From Mesorhizobium terrae (GTDB taxonomy: Bacteria; Pseudomonadota; Alphaproteobacteria; Rhizobiales; Rhizobiaceae), in assembly GCF_008727715.1 (NCBI RefSeq), contig NZ_CP044218.1, forward strand, positions 2,046,001 through 2,110,000: a stretch of 64,000 bases of DNA, given 5' to 3'. Positions within the stretch are counted from its first letter, which is position 1. The number at the start of each line of letters is the position of its first letter. The notes beneath the pieces were generated by a model. That model saw nothing but the letters and a program-made list of their open reading frames with translations, did no database searches and was not told where the DNA came from. Below are positions 55,466 to 63,724 of the stretch, piece by piece. The translations under genes and the position numbers were made by a program.

Positions 55466-57649
55466 ATGAAAGAAGATTCGCCCTTCATGACGGCCGCACC
55501 GGTGCTGGTGCCGATGCCCGCCGAACGCGCCTATACCTATGCCGTGCCCGAAGGCATGCTGGTGGTGCCGGGTTCCATCGTGCGCGTGCCGCTGGGACCG
55601 AGGCTGGTGGCGGGTGTCGTCTGGGACGGGGCGGTCGAACGGGTCGAGGCGAAGAAGCTGAGACCCATCGACCACGTCTTCGATTGCCCGCCGATCGACC
55701 ACGACATGCGACGCTTCGTCGACTGGATCGCGCAATACACGCTGACGCCGCCGGGCCTTGTCGCGCGCATGCTGTTGCGTGCGCCGGAAGCTTTCGACCC
55801 CGAGCCGTGGATCGAAGGGCTGCAGCGCACCGCGATCGCGCCCGACCGGATGACGGCGGCGCGGGCGCGGGTGCTGGAAACCGCCGATGGCGGGCTGGCC
55901 TGGACCCGGTCGGGCCTCGCGCACGCGGCCGGCGTTTCCTCGACCGTCATCGACGGGCTGAAGGCACAAGGCGCGTTCGAGACGGTGATGATCCCGCCAC
56001 GGCCCGTCGTGGCGCCGCCGGACCCGACCTATGCCCGGTCGGAACTGACGCCGGACCAGGCCGCGGCGGCGGAAACGCTGCACGCCAGCGCATCGGCCGG
56101 GGCCTTCGGCGTCACCCTGCTGGACGGCGTCACCGGCTCGGGCAAGACGGAGGTCTATTTCGAGGCGGTGGCGGCGGCGCTCGACAAGGGCAGGCAGGTG
56201 CTCATCCTGCTGCCGGAAATCGCGCTCACCCATGCCTTCCTGGAACGCTTCCAGTCGCGCTTCGGCGCCAAGCCGGCGGAATGGCATTCCGACCTCGCGC
56301 CAAAGACCCGCGAACGGGTGTGGCGGCAGGTGGCGGAAGGTACGGTGCGGGTGGTGGCCGGCGCGCGCTCGGCATTGTTCCTGCCGTTCAAGGAGCTTGG
56401 CCTGATCGTCGTCGACGAAGAACACGACCCGGCCTACAAGCAGGAGGACCGTGTCTTCTACAATGCGCGCGACATGGCGGTGGTGCGCGGCCATATCGGC
56501 GCGTTCCCGGTCGTGCTGGCTTCCGCCACGCCTTCGGTGGAAAGCCAGGTCAATGCCAATCAGGGCCGTTATGGCCGGGTCGACCTGCCGACGCGCTTCG
56601 CGGAGGCGGCGCTGCCCACCTTGCGCTCGATCGACATGCGCCGCGCGCCGCCGCCGCGCGGCGGCTTCCTGTCGCCGCTGCTCGTGGCGGAGATGGGCAA
56701 GACCCTGGAAAAGGGCGAGCAGTCGCTGCTGTTCCTCAACCGGCGCGGTTATGCGCCGCTGACGCTGTGCCGGGTCTGCGGTCACCGTTTCGGCTGTCCG
56801 GTCTGCTCGTCCTGGCTGGTCGAACACCGGTTCCGCGGACAGCTCGTCTGTCATCATTGCGGGCACAACGAGAAACGGCCTGACGCCTGCCCGGAATGCG
56901 GCACGTTCGACCATCTGGTGGCATGCGGGCCGGGCGTGGAGCGCATCGCCGAAGAGGTGGTGGCAACCTTTCCGGAAGCGCGGACCATCGTGCTCTCCTC
57001 CGACCTCGTCGGGGGCGTGCGGCGGCTGCGGCTCGAACTTGAGGCGATCGCCAACGGCGACGCCGATATCGTCATCGGCACGCAACTCGTCGCCAAGGGT
57101 CACAATTTCCCGAACATGACGCTGGTCGGCGTCGTCGATGCCGATCTCGGCCTCGCCAATGGCGACCCGCGCGCCGCCGAGCGCACGTTCCAGCTCTTGT
57201 CGCAGGTCACCGGCCGCGCCGGGCGCACCGGCAAGAAGAGCCTCGGCCTTTTGCAGACCTATCAACCGGACCACCCGGTGATGAAGGCGATCGTTTCGGG
57301 CGATGCCGCTGCCTTCTACGAGCGCGAGATCGCCGAGCGCGAACGTGCCGCGCTGCCGCCCTTCGGCCGGCTGGCCGGCATCATCGTCAGCGCGGAGACC
57401 CGGCAGGAAGCGGAGGCGCATGCGCGCGGCCTGCGTCGCGCGGTGCCCGAGGCGTCGGATATCTTCGTGCTGGGTCCCGCCGAAGCGCCGCTGGCGCTGG
57501 TCGGCGGCCGCCACCGGTTCCGTCTTTTGATCCATGGCGAGAAGCGTTCGGACATTCAGGGCTTCGTGCGCCGCATGCTGGCCGACGGGCCAAAGCTGCG
57601 CGGCTCGGTGCGGGTGAGCGTCGACATCGACCCGCAGAGTTTCCTTTGA
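55466..57649 (+). CDS. priA: Primosomal protein N' (PriA helicase)
   Basis: The 727-residue replication-restart helicase reloads the replisome at stalled forks. The 3'-DNA binding N terminus (VLVPMPAERAYTYAVP) is followed by the helicase with Walker A LLDGVTGSGKTEVY (221-229), DEEH (LIVVDEEHDPAYKQED), and a zinc-binding cluster of paired Cys (CRVCGHRFGCPVC, CHHCGHNEKRPDACPECG). GRAGRTGKKSLGLLQTYQPDHPV is the later helicase motif. The protein is complete. The start at 55466 has aagg upstream; an in-frame ATG at 55487 is possible. The racemase gene begins 11 bases after its stop. Confidence 0.96.
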   Translation: MKEDSPFMTAAPVLVPMPAERAYTYAVPEGMLVVPGSIVRVPLGPRLVAGVVWDGAVERVEAKKLRPIDHVFDCPPIDHDMRRFVDWIAQYTLTPPGLVARMLLRAPEAFDPEPWIEGLQRTAIAPDRMTAARARVLETADGGLAWTRSGLAHAAGVSSTVIDGLKAQGAFETVMIPPRPVVAPPDPTYARSELTPDQAAAAETLHASASAGAFGVTLLDGVTGSGKTEVYFEAVAAALDKGRQVLILLPEIALTHAFLERFQSRFGAKPAEWHSDLAPKTRERVWRQVAEGTVRVVAGARSALFLPFKELGLIVVDEEHDPAYKQEDRVFYNARDMAVVRGHIGAFPVVLASATPSVESQVNANQGRYGRVDLPTRFAEAALPTLRSIDMRRAPPPRGGFLSPLLVAEMGKTLEKGEQSLLFLNRRGYAPLTLCRVCGHRFGCPVCSSWLVEHRFRGQLVCHHCGHNEKRPDACPECGTFDHLVACGPGVERIAEEVVATFPEARTIVLSSDLVGGVRRLRLELEAIANGDADIVIGTQLVAKGHNFPNMTLVGVVDADLGLANGDPRAAERTFQLLSQVTGRAGRTGKKSLGLLQTYQPDHPVMKAIVSGDAAAFYEREIAERERAALPPFGRLAGIIVSAETRQEAEAHARGLRRAVPEASDIFVLGPAEAPLALVGGRHRFRLLIHGEKRSDIQGFVRRMLADGPKLRGSVRVSVDIDPQSFL

Positions 57650-57660
57650 GGAGGACGTCC

Positions 57661-58356
57661 ATGAAGACGCTTGGCCTGATCGGCGGCATGAGCTGGGAAT
57701 CGACGGCGATCTACTATCGCCTGCTCAACGAGATCGTGCGGGAACGGCTTGGTGGGCTGCATTCGGCCGAGCTTTTGCTCTACTCATTCGATTTCGCCGC
57801 CATCGCGGCGCATCAGAGCGCCGGCGATTGGGATGCCGCCGCCAGGCTGCTTGCCGATGTCGCGCGCCGACTGGAGGGCGCCGGAGCGGAAGGCCTTCTG
57901 ATCTGCACCAACACCATGCACCGCATGGCGGACGAGGTGCAGGCCGCCGTTTCCATCCCGCTCATCCATATCGCGGATGCCACGGCCGGTACGATGAAGC
58001 GGGCCGGGGCGACGAAGCCGGCGCTGCTCGCCACCGCCTTCACCATGGAACAGGATTTCTACAAGGGCAGGCTGGCGCGCAGGCACGGCATGGCCCCGGT
58101 CGTTCCCGACGCGGAAGGCCGCGCCATGGTCCACCGCGTCATCTATGAGGAACTGTGCCGTGGCGTGGTGAGCAAGGCATCGAAGACGGCCTATATCGCC
58201 GAGGTCGCGAAGATGCGGCAGGCCAACGAGATCGACAGCGTCATCATGGGTTGCACCGAAATCACCATGCTGATCGGCCAGGACGATTTTGACCTACCGG
58301 TGTTCGACACGACCAGGATCCACGCCGAAGCGGCGGTGGAGTTCGCGCTGGGTTGA
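57661..58356 (+). CDS. Aspartate/glutamate racemase family protein
   Basis: A 231-residue enzyme with two catalytic cysteines in the usual positions: C82 (LLICTNTMHRM) and C198 (IMGCTEITML). MKTLGLIGGMSWESTAIYYRLLN is the family start. It interconverts L- and D-aspartate or a related amino acid without cofactor. ATG at 57661 has ggagga upstream and lies 11 bases after priA, so it may be read from the priA mRNA. Substrate specificity cannot be stated. Complete. Confidence 0.9.
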   Translation: MKTLGLIGGMSWESTAIYYRLLNEIVRERLGGLHSAELLLYSFDFAAIAAHQSAGDWDAAARLLADVARRLEGAGAEGLLICTNTMHRMADEVQAAVSIPLIHIADATAGTMKRAGATKPALLATAFTMEQDFYKGRLARRHGMAPVVPDAEGRAMVHRVIYEELCRGVVSKASKTAYIAEVAKMRQANEIDSVIMGCTEITMLIGQDDFDLPVFDTTRIHAEAAVEFALG

Positions 58357-58416
58357 AAAAGCTTTGACCTGCCCGTTTTTCGATCATTGGGCTGATTTCG
58401 CGAGCCGCCATTGTCC

Positions 58417-58923
58417 ATGAAAACCGAACTCGACTTTCATCCACTCTCGCGTGAACGGCACGTCGATGCGGTGGCGGCATTTTTCGAGCGGGCGGCCGAC
58501 TATGTGATGTTCGAGAGCGGGCAGCTTGCCGATGCGTCGACAGCCGGCGCCTTCTTCGAAGACCGTGCGCCCGGCTGCGATCCCGGCGATTCGTTGAAAT
58601 CCGCGTGCGCCAGGGCGGACGGCGGAATCATTGGCATTGCCGACATGTCTTTCGGCTATCCGGAAAAACCCGATGCCTATATCGGGCTCCTGCTCATCGA
58701 TCCCGGCGTCCGTTCGCAAGGTGTTGGTCGGCAGTTCCTGGAGTGCCTCGTCAACGAGGCGCGGTTGCGGAAGTGCAAGCGGATGCCGGTCGCGGTGCTG
58801 GATGAAAATGCGCGCGGTCGGGCCTTCTGGGAACGCGAGGGATTTGTGATCGAGAAGAGTTTTGAACCACGACAGATCGGTTCCAAAGTCCACGTGTTAC
58901 ACCGGCTGACCAGAGCCTTGTGA
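58417..58923 (+). CDS. GNAT family N-acetyltransferase
   Basis: A 168-residue acetyltransferase. ELDFHPLSRERHVDAVAAFFERAADYVMFE begins it; acetyl-CoA motif A is AYIGLLLIDPGVRSQGVGRQFLECLV, with a conserved R/Q-x-x-G-x-G, and motif B RMPVAVLDENARGRAFWEREGF. Substrate unknown. ATG at 58417 is favoured; a TTG six bases earlier is in frame. It lies 60 bases after the racemase gene on the same strand. Ordinary in length for the family. Confidence 0.82.
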   Translation: MKTELDFHPLSRERHVDAVAAFFERAADYVMFESGQLADASTAGAFFEDRAPGCDPGDSLKSACARADGGIIGIADMSFGYPEKPDAYIGLLLIDPGVRSQGVGRQFLECLVNEARLRKCKRMPVAVLDENARGRAFWEREGFVIEKSFEPRQIGSKVHVLHRLTRAL

Positions 58924-58977
58924 ACCCGTTCCTCATCGGTTCTGTCCACAACGCCTAGTGGCAAGGTTTGTCAGGAC

Positions 58978-59052
58978 AGTTTCCTTGCATGGAAACTTTT
59001 GATTGCGACTGGAAGGTCATCCAGATAGTTTCTTTGGAAGGAAACTATCTGG
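58978..59052. promoter_or_regulatory. Two tandem palindromic operators upstream of the GST operon
   Basis: Site 1 (58978-58997) is agtttcc-N6-ggaaact. Site 2 (core 59027-59046) is agtttct-N6-ggaaact, nested in a perfect 12-base-arm palindrome ccagatagtttc-N8-gaaactatctgg (59021-59052). The two have the same spacing and are 49 bases apart centre to centre. They precede the GST ATG at 59061. A dimer such as the ArsR-type protein encoded two genes downstream could bind both. Sequence is direct; binding is inferred. Confidence 0.78.
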
Positions 59053-59060
59053 ATTTGCTC

Positions 59061-59753
59061 ATGTCGCTGACGCTCTACATCCATCCGCTCGCCTCGTTCT
59101 GCCACAAGGTGCTGATCGCCTTCTATGAGAACGCTGTCGACTTCCGTTCCGAGACGGTTGACCTGATGGAAGCCGGCTCGACGGCGGACCATCTGGCTCG
59201 CTGGCCGGTGGGCAAGATCCCGGTGCTGCACGATGGCGCCCGCAACCGCGTGGTGCCGGAAACCAGCATCATCATCGAATATGTCCAGCAGCATTACCCC
59301 GGTTCGCTGCCGATGCTGCCCCGCAACGAGGAGCAGCGGCTGGACGCCCGCCTGTGGGATCGCTTCTTCGACCTTTATGTCGGCGTGCCGATGCAGAAGA
59401 TCGTCACCGACCGGCTGCGCCCAGCCGGCGGCAACGATGCCATCGGCGTTGCCGACGCGCATCGCGCGCTCGACACCGCCTATGCGATGATCGACGGCCA
59501 GATGGCCGACAAGACATGGGCGACCGGCGACGATTTCACCATTGCCGATTGCGCCGCGACGCCCGGCCTGTTCTTCGGCTCGATGGTCCATCCATTCGCG
59601 CCCGACCAGCATCATCTGCGCGCCTATTTCGAGCGCCTGCTGGCACGGCCTTCGATCAAGAGAACGCTCGAGGAAGCGCGGCCGTTCTTCTCGATGTTCC
59701 CCTATCGCGAAGTGATGCCGGAGCGTTTCGCGAACGGCTCCGCTTTCGCCTGA
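59061..59753 (+). CDS. Glutathione S-transferase family protein
   Basis: A 230-residue protein with an N-terminal thioredoxin-like GST domain (TLYIHPLASFCHKVLIAFYENAVDF, WPVGKIPVLHDG, VPETSIIIEYVQQHYPG) and a C-terminal helical domain (RLDARLWDRFFDLYVGVPMQKIV, WATGDDFTIADCAATPGLFFG). The Ser/Cys near residue 12 (SFCHK) would be the glutathione-binding position. It may detoxify an electrophile. It starts an operon with ArsR and SRPBCC genes, preceded by two palindromic operators. ATG at 59061 is the first of the conserved region. Confidence 0.88.
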   Translation: MSLTLYIHPLASFCHKVLIAFYENAVDFRSETVDLMEAGSTADHLARWPVGKIPVLHDGARNRVVPETSIIIEYVQQHYPGSLPMLPRNEEQRLDARLWDRFFDLYVGVPMQKIVTDRLRPAGGNDAIGVADAHRALDTAYAMIDGQMADKTWATGDDFTIADCAATPGLFFGSMVHPFAPDQHHLRAYFERLLARPSIKRTLEEARPFFSMFPYREVMPERFANGSAFA

Positions 59754-59762
59754 GGTGGTGCG

Positions 59763-60095
59763 ATGCAGCAAGCCCAAACTCTCGACCGCATCTTCCTGGC
59801 GCTCGCCGATCCCGGCCGGCGCGGCATGATCGAACAGCTGGCGCGCGGGCCGGCCACGGTGAAAGAACTGGCGCGACCAACCAACATGCGCCTGCCGTCG
59901 GCGGTGAAACACCTGAAAGTGCTGGAGGAGGGCGGCATCGTGGCGTCGCGCAAGGCCGGCCGCACCCGCACCTATAGCATGCGGCGGGATGCGTTCCTGG
60001 CCGTCAACGACTGGGTGCAGGCGCGCGAGACCGCGCTTAATGCGGCCTTCGACCGGCTCGTCCAAGCCATCGCCGATATGCCCGAAGAGGAATGA
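59763..60095 (+). CDS. ArsR family regulator (SRPBCC-linked type)
   Basis: A 110-residue winged-helix regulator: LDRIFLALADPGRRGMIEQLARGPATVKELARPTNMRLPSAVKHLKVLEEGGIV, then a wing RKAGRTRTYSM. It lacks the cysteine metal motif of arsenic sensors, as is usual for the ArsR members that sit beside SRPBCC proteins. It probably represses its own operon. It is between the GST and SRPBCC genes; the stop overlaps the next start. ATG at 59763. Confidence 0.92.
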   Translation: MQQAQTLDRIFLALADPGRRGMIEQLARGPATVKELARPTNMRLPSAVKHLKVLEEGGIVASRKAGRTRTYSMRRDAFLAVNDWVQARETALNAAFDRLVQAIADMPEEE

Positions 60096-60565
60096 TCATG
60101 GCTATCGAACACAAGACCTTCGTCGTCGAGCGCATGTTGGCGGCAAGTCCGAAACACGCCTTCCGCTTCTTTTCCGAGCCGGCGCTGAAGGAGCGCTGGA
60201 CCGGCTGTCACCCCGACTGGACGGTGCTGGAGGAGCGCTTCGATTTCCAGATCGGCGGCGTCGAGGCCAAACGCTGGCGCATGACCAACGGACAGGAACA
60301 AACCTTCCTCGCCCATTATCTCGATATCGTGCCGGCCCGGCGCATCATCTATGCCTTCGACATGACGTCCGCGGGCGAGCGCGTCTCGGCCTCGCTGGCC
60401 ACCGTCGAGCTGATGGCGGAGGGCGCCGGCACCCGCATGGTGTTCACCGAGCAGATGGCCTATCTCGGCGATGCGGCCTCGATGCGCCAGCGCATTGCCG
60501 GTACCGGCGACGGTCTGGACCGGCTGGTCGATATCATCGCCATGGATGTCGCCAGCGTGCATTGA
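60092..60565 (+). CDS. SRPBCC (AHSA1-like) protein
   Basis: A 157-residue SRPBCC domain protein. HKTFVVERMLAASPKHAFRFFSEPALKERWTGCHPDWTV starts the domain and VELMAEGAGTRMVFTEQMAYLGD closes it. Such domains hold hydrophobic ligands and are commonly paired with ArsR regulators. No enzymatic residues can be assigned. The ATG at 60092 overlaps the ArsR stop (atga), giving translational coupling; ATG at 60098 is also in frame. Last gene of the GST-ArsR-SRPBCC operon. Convergent with the MarR gene. Confidence 0.9.
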   Translation: MIMAIEHKTFVVERMLAASPKHAFRFFSEPALKERWTGCHPDWTVLEERFDFQIGGVEAKRWRMTNGQEQTFLAHYLDIVPARRIIYAFDMTSAGERVSASLATVELMAEGAGTRMVFTEQMAYLGDAASMRQRIAGTGDGLDRLVDIIAMDVASVH

Positions 60566-60602
60566 ACAGCACGGCGTCGCCGAAATCGACCGCCGATGAC
60601 GG

Positions 60603-61112
60603 CTAGCCGTCCCGGGTGCCGGCGGTGACGGCGGCGAGCCAGCGGCGGACGATCTTCTGCTCGTCCTGCGAATAGCCGGCGGCGAGGTCGGCTTCCAGGA
60701 GACGCACGCGGTCGCGCGCCTCGGCATAGATGGTTTTGCCCTTTTCGCTCAATTCGAGCTGGCGGATGCGTTCGTTGGCGGCGTGGCGGCGCTTGACGAT
60801 CAATCCGGCCTTTTCGAGATTGGCGATGATGACGCTGAGCGTCTGCGGCGTCAAAAGCGCGGTGCGCGCCAGATCGGCATTGGAGAGGCCGGGATAGGCG
60901 CCCAGCATCGCCATCACCGCGAATTGCGGCTGGGTGATGCCGAGATCGACCAGGGCTGCCTCCATGCGGTAGCGATAGGCACCCGCGGCCTGGCGCAGCA
61001 GATAGCCGAAATAGCCATCCTCGCCACGCTTGCCCTCGCCGGCACGCGGTATCGGTTTCTCGGGCTTTGTCCTGGTTATGATGCCGTCCCCCTGCTTAAC
61101 TGGCGTGGCCAT
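60603..61112 (-). CDS. MarR family regulator
   Basis: A 169-residue regulator with a winged-helix core: GYLLRQAAGAYRYRMEAALVDLGITQPQFAVMAMLGAYPGLSNADLARTALLTPQTLSVIIANLEKAGLI and wing RRHAANERIRQLELSEKGK. It is the last gene of an operon with a cupin and an epimerase, encoded upstream, and overlaps the cupin gene end by 17 bases. It probably represses the operon from the palindrome at 62386-62415. Ligand unknown. Confidence 0.9.
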   Translation of the reverse strand: MATPVKQGDGIITRTKPEKPIPRAGEGKRGEDGYFGYLLRQAAGAYRYRMEAALVDLGITQPQFAVMAMLGAYPGLSNADLARTALLTPQTLSVIIANLEKAGLIVKRRHAANERIRQLELSEKGKTIYAEARDRVRLLEADLAAGYSQDEQKIVRRWLAAVTAGTRDG

Positions 61113-61638
61113 CGTGTCCGTCGGGCATCGGGATCGTCAAGGGGCCGCAATTCTCGTCGGCGATGAACATGGCGAGCAGCGATGCCGGCTCGGTCTTGCT
61201 GGCGTTCTCGGCATAGAGGTGGATCGCCCCGGTCGGCTCGAACCAGCTCTGCCCCTCGGTGTAGGTCATTGGCGGCTCGCCGGCGAGCTGTGACTTGAGC
61301 GTGCCCTTGAGCACGAAGGCAGTGACATTGCCGGGATGGCGATGGCGCGGCGTGTAGGCGTCGGGCGGGAAGTTGACGATCGCCATGGTGACGGCCTTGC
61401 CGGTAATGTCGGGCAGCGGCGTGCAGGAAATCGGCTTGATCTCGGTGACCGGCCGGCCGGACGCGCTGACAGGCGAGGCGCTTTCGGCCATATGGATTGT
61501 TGCCGGGCGCGGCGATGTCGCCAGCGCATGGAAACCGGCGATGCTGGCGCCGATCGCCGCGGCGGCGGTCAGGCCGCCGAGATAGTACCGCTTGCGCCGG
61601 CCGCTGAAGATCTCGGCTTCGAAACCCTGGCTGCTCAT
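61096..61638 (-). CDS. Membrane-anchored cupin domain protein
   Basis: A 180-residue protein. A hydrophobic helix (about 19-41) follows a basic start, so it is probably a signal anchor with a periplasmic cupin domain. Metal-binding histidines H99 and H101 are in YTPRHRHPGNVTAFVLKGTLKSQL, with a further motif later (GAIHLYAENAS). It may be a dioxygenase or sensor. Located between the epimerase (4-base atga overlap) and MarR genes in one operon. Exact substrate unknown. Confidence 0.82.
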   Translation of the reverse strand: MSSQGFEAEIFSGRRKRYYLGGLTAAAAIGASIAGFHALATSPRPATIHMAESASPVSASGRPVTEIKPISCTPLPDITGKAVTMAIVNFPPDAYTPRHRHPGNVTAFVLKGTLKSQLAGEPPMTYTEGQSWFEPTGAIHLYAENASKTEPASLLAMFIADENCGPLTIPMPDGHDGHAS

Positions 61639-62369
61639 GCCCGGGCCCTCCTGAAACCGGCACGCCAGCCGAGCTCGGCGACGGCCTTGTCGGTGGACAC
61701 CTGCTCGTTCGGTTCGGCGATGTTGTAGGCGCCGGCCGTGCCGCGCTCGACGGCAAGCAGGGCGGCATGGGCTGCGGCGTCGACATGCACCGACGCGCCT
61801 GGTTTCGGCGCGTCCGCCCCGGTGCCGGGGCCGTAGAGCTGGCCGTATCGCAGCACGATGCCGTCCATGCCGGGTGCGCCAAGAACCTGGCGTTCCAGCG
61901 CGATGACGCCGTTCACGCTTATGGCGCGTGGACCTTCAGCGCCGGCGTCGAGCGGGTCCTGTTCGCCGTGCGGCAGTGGCCCGGGCGCATAGGCCCAGGC
62001 GATGCTCTGCGCGATCAGCCGCTTCACGTCGGCTTTTCTCGCCGCCTCGATCAGATTGCGGGTGCCCTCGTCGCGGATGCGGGCGTTGCCGGCGATCGCG
62101 GTGGCCATCCGCGCCGGGTCGAGGCCTTGCGGCAGGTCGGTCAACTGGTGGACGACGATGGTCGGGCGGGCGGCAAGCATCGCCGCCGACAGGGCCGCTG
62201 CATCGAACACGTCGACGATCACCGGATTGGCGCCGGCGCTCTGCAGTTCCGTCGCCTTGGAAGCGGAGCGGGTCGTGCCCCAGACCGTATGGCCTGCCTC
62301 GATCAAAAGCGGCACGAGGCGGCGTCCAATCGCCCCGGTGGCGCCAGCGACGAAAATCCGATGAGCCAT
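61635..62369 (-). CDS. NAD-dependent epimerase/dehydratase family protein
   Basis: A 244-residue extended-SDR-type protein. The Rossmann motif FVAGATGAIGRRLVPLLIEAGH (GxxGxxG) is at residues 5-26, followed by IVVHQLTDLPQGLDP, RLIAQSIAWAYAPG and LRYGQLYGPGTG. The YxxxK pair is not clearly conserved, so it may be a reductase or atypical member. First gene of a cupin-MarR operon, with start at 62369 and ggagag upstream; the longer MKESEM start at 62384 is less likely. Confidence 0.85.
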   Translation of the reverse strand: MAHRIFVAGATGAIGRRLVPLLIEAGHTVWGTTRSASKATELQSAGANPVIVDVFDAAALSAAMLAARPTIVVHQLTDLPQGLDPARMATAIAGNARIRDEGTRNLIEAARKADVKRLIAQSIAWAYAPGPLPHGEQDPLDAGAEGPRAISVNGVIALERQVLGAPGMDGIVLRYGQLYGPGTGADAPKPGASVHVDAAAHAALLAVERGTAGAYNIAEPNEQVSTDKAVAELGWRAGFRRARA

Positions 62370-62385
62370 CTCGCTCTCCTTCATG

Positions 62386-62415
62386 TATCAAAGCACTGAT
62401 ATCAGTGTGCTGATA
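62386..62415. promoter_or_regulatory. Likely MarR operator overlapping the epimerase-cupin-marR promoter
   Basis: A perfect 14-base palindrome (cactgat-atcagtg, 62394-62407) sits inside a wider dyad tatca...tgata that matches at 12 of 15 positions per arm. On the minus strand TTGACT (62419-62424), 17 bases and TATCAG (62396-62401) form a plausible promoter overlapped by it. A MarR dimer here would block the epimerase promoter. Sequence is direct; binding is inferred. Confidence 0.75.
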
Positions 62416-62521
62416 ATAAGTCAATCGGGCACCGTGCGCTGCCGGCCAGGCGCCGGCCGTGCTTGACTTCCCAAGGCGATGATCTTCAATGCGGCGCACG
62501 CTTTCGAGGGGATCCGAGCAA

Positions 62522-62917
62522 ATGGCATTTTCGTTTCCATGGCCGACCAGCCACGGTGAATGGCTCGCCTGGTCGAGCGCGGCCGTCACGCTCGTCCTGG
62601 GTCTGGCGCTGTTCTTCGCGCCCGGCCTCTGCTTCAAGCTCCTGCGGCTCCAGCCCAAGCCGGAGAAACCCGAGGCGATCGCCGAGGGGCGCGCCCGCAT
62701 GGCCGGTTTCTACCTGGGCGTCGGGCTGTGCGCGATCCTGCTTGCCCAGCCGCTGCTCTACATGGCGCTCGGCTTCTCCTGGCTGTTCACCGCCTTCGGA
62801 AGAATCCTCGCCATGATGTCCGACGGAGCCAACACGCCCTACAACTGGGCGGCGGTCGTGGTGGAGATCGTGCTGGCGGCAATGCCGCTCGCCTTCGCCT
62901 TCGGCTTTTTGCCCTGA
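62522..62917 (+). CDS. Small polytopic membrane protein, DUF4345-like
   Basis: A 131-residue protein with about four membrane helices (about 13-35, 60-80, 84-98, 106-130). The RMAGFYLGVGLCAILLAQPLLYMALGFSWLFTAFGRILAMMSDG stretch is reminiscent of DUF4345-type proteins. No catalytic motif is seen. ATG at 62522 begins MAFSFPWPTS; GTG/ATG alternatives upstream are weak. It is divergent from the epimerase operon and upstream of atpH but separated by 246 bases, so it is probably separate. Function unknown. Confidence 0.65.
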   Translation: MAFSFPWPTSHGEWLAWSSAAVTLVLGLALFFAPGLCFKLLRLQPKPEKPEAIAEGRARMAGFYLGVGLCAILLAQPLLYMALGFSWLFTAFGRILAMMSDGANTPYNWAAVVVEIVLAAMPLAFAFGFLP

Positions 62918-62998
62918 ATCGCGCCGAATCCGGCCGCGCCCATTGAACTCGACCGCTGGATGCGACAAAAGTGCCTTGAAAGCGTGTCCGTGGACGCA

Positions 62999-63027
62999 TT
63001 GCGGTCCTGAAAAGCCTGTGCTAGACG
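62999..63027 (+). promoter_or_regulatory. Possible promoter of the atp operon
   Basis: TTGCGG (62999-63004), a 17-base spacer and TAGACG (63022-63027) resemble the rhizobial sigma-70 form. It lies in the 246-base gap before atpH. The rest of the gap holds no gene that I can support. Confidence 0.35.
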
Positions 63028-63163
63028 GCAACCGACTTTCGGCCGGGGAACAGCGGAAGCCACGTCCCTTGGCTTGGAAAAATTTAGTAAGGTCAAAGAT
63101 TTAGCCAGAGTTTTCGCTCGCGCCAACAATCTGCGGCCTGTCAGACAAGAGAAAAGACGGTCC

Positions 63164-63724
63164 GTGGCCCAAACGTCCTCGCCAATCTCCGCTGTCGCTG
63201 AACGCTACGCGTCATCGCTTTTCGAGCTCGCGCTCGAAGCGAAATCCGTTGCCAAGGTCGAGGCCGACCTTAACAGCTTCGACGCGATGCTTGCCGGCAG
63301 TGCCGACCTGACGCGCCTCATCGGCAGCCCGGTCTTCTCGACCGAGGAGCAGGTCCGTGCCATTTCCGCCATCGTCGACAAGGCCAAGATCGGCGGTCTC
63401 GCCGGTGACTTCCTGCGTGTCGTGGCCGGCAACCGCCGCCTGTTCGCAGTGCCTGGCATGATCAAGGCGTTCCGCCGTATCGCCGCCGAACACCGCGGCG
63501 AAGTGGCGGCCGAGGTTACGTCGGCGCATGCGCTGACTTCCGCCCAGGAAACCGAACTCAAGGCCGCGCTGAAAAGCGTCGCGGGCAAGGATGTGACGAT
63601 CGCCGTTACGGTCGATCCCTCGCTGCTCGGCGGCATGGTCGTGAAGATGGGCTCGCGCCAGATCGATACGTCGCTCAAAACCAAACTCAATTCGCTCAAG
63701 CTTGCACTGAAAGAGGTCGGCTGA
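63164..63724 (+). CDS. atpH: ATP synthase F1 subunit delta
   Basis: The 186-residue delta subunit (OSCP) links F1 to the peripheral stalk. [34 protein letters not shown] starts the N-terminal six-helix domain, and the C-terminal [35 protein letters not shown] is the conserved end. GTG at 63164 is the start typical of this gene; an upstream frame would add thirty unconserved residues. It overlaps atpA by one base (tgatg). First gene of the F1 operon, as in other alphaproteobacteria, with F0 genes elsewhere. Confidence 0.95.
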   Translation: MAQTSSPISAVAERYASSLFELALEAKSVAKVEADLNSFDAMLAGSADLTRLIGSPVFSTEEQVRAISAIVDKAKIGGLAGDFLRVVAGNRRLFAVPGMIKAFRRIAAEHRGEVAAEVTSAHALTSAQETELKAALKSVAGKDVTIAVTVDPSLLGGMVVKMGSRQIDTSLKTKLNSLKLALKEVG

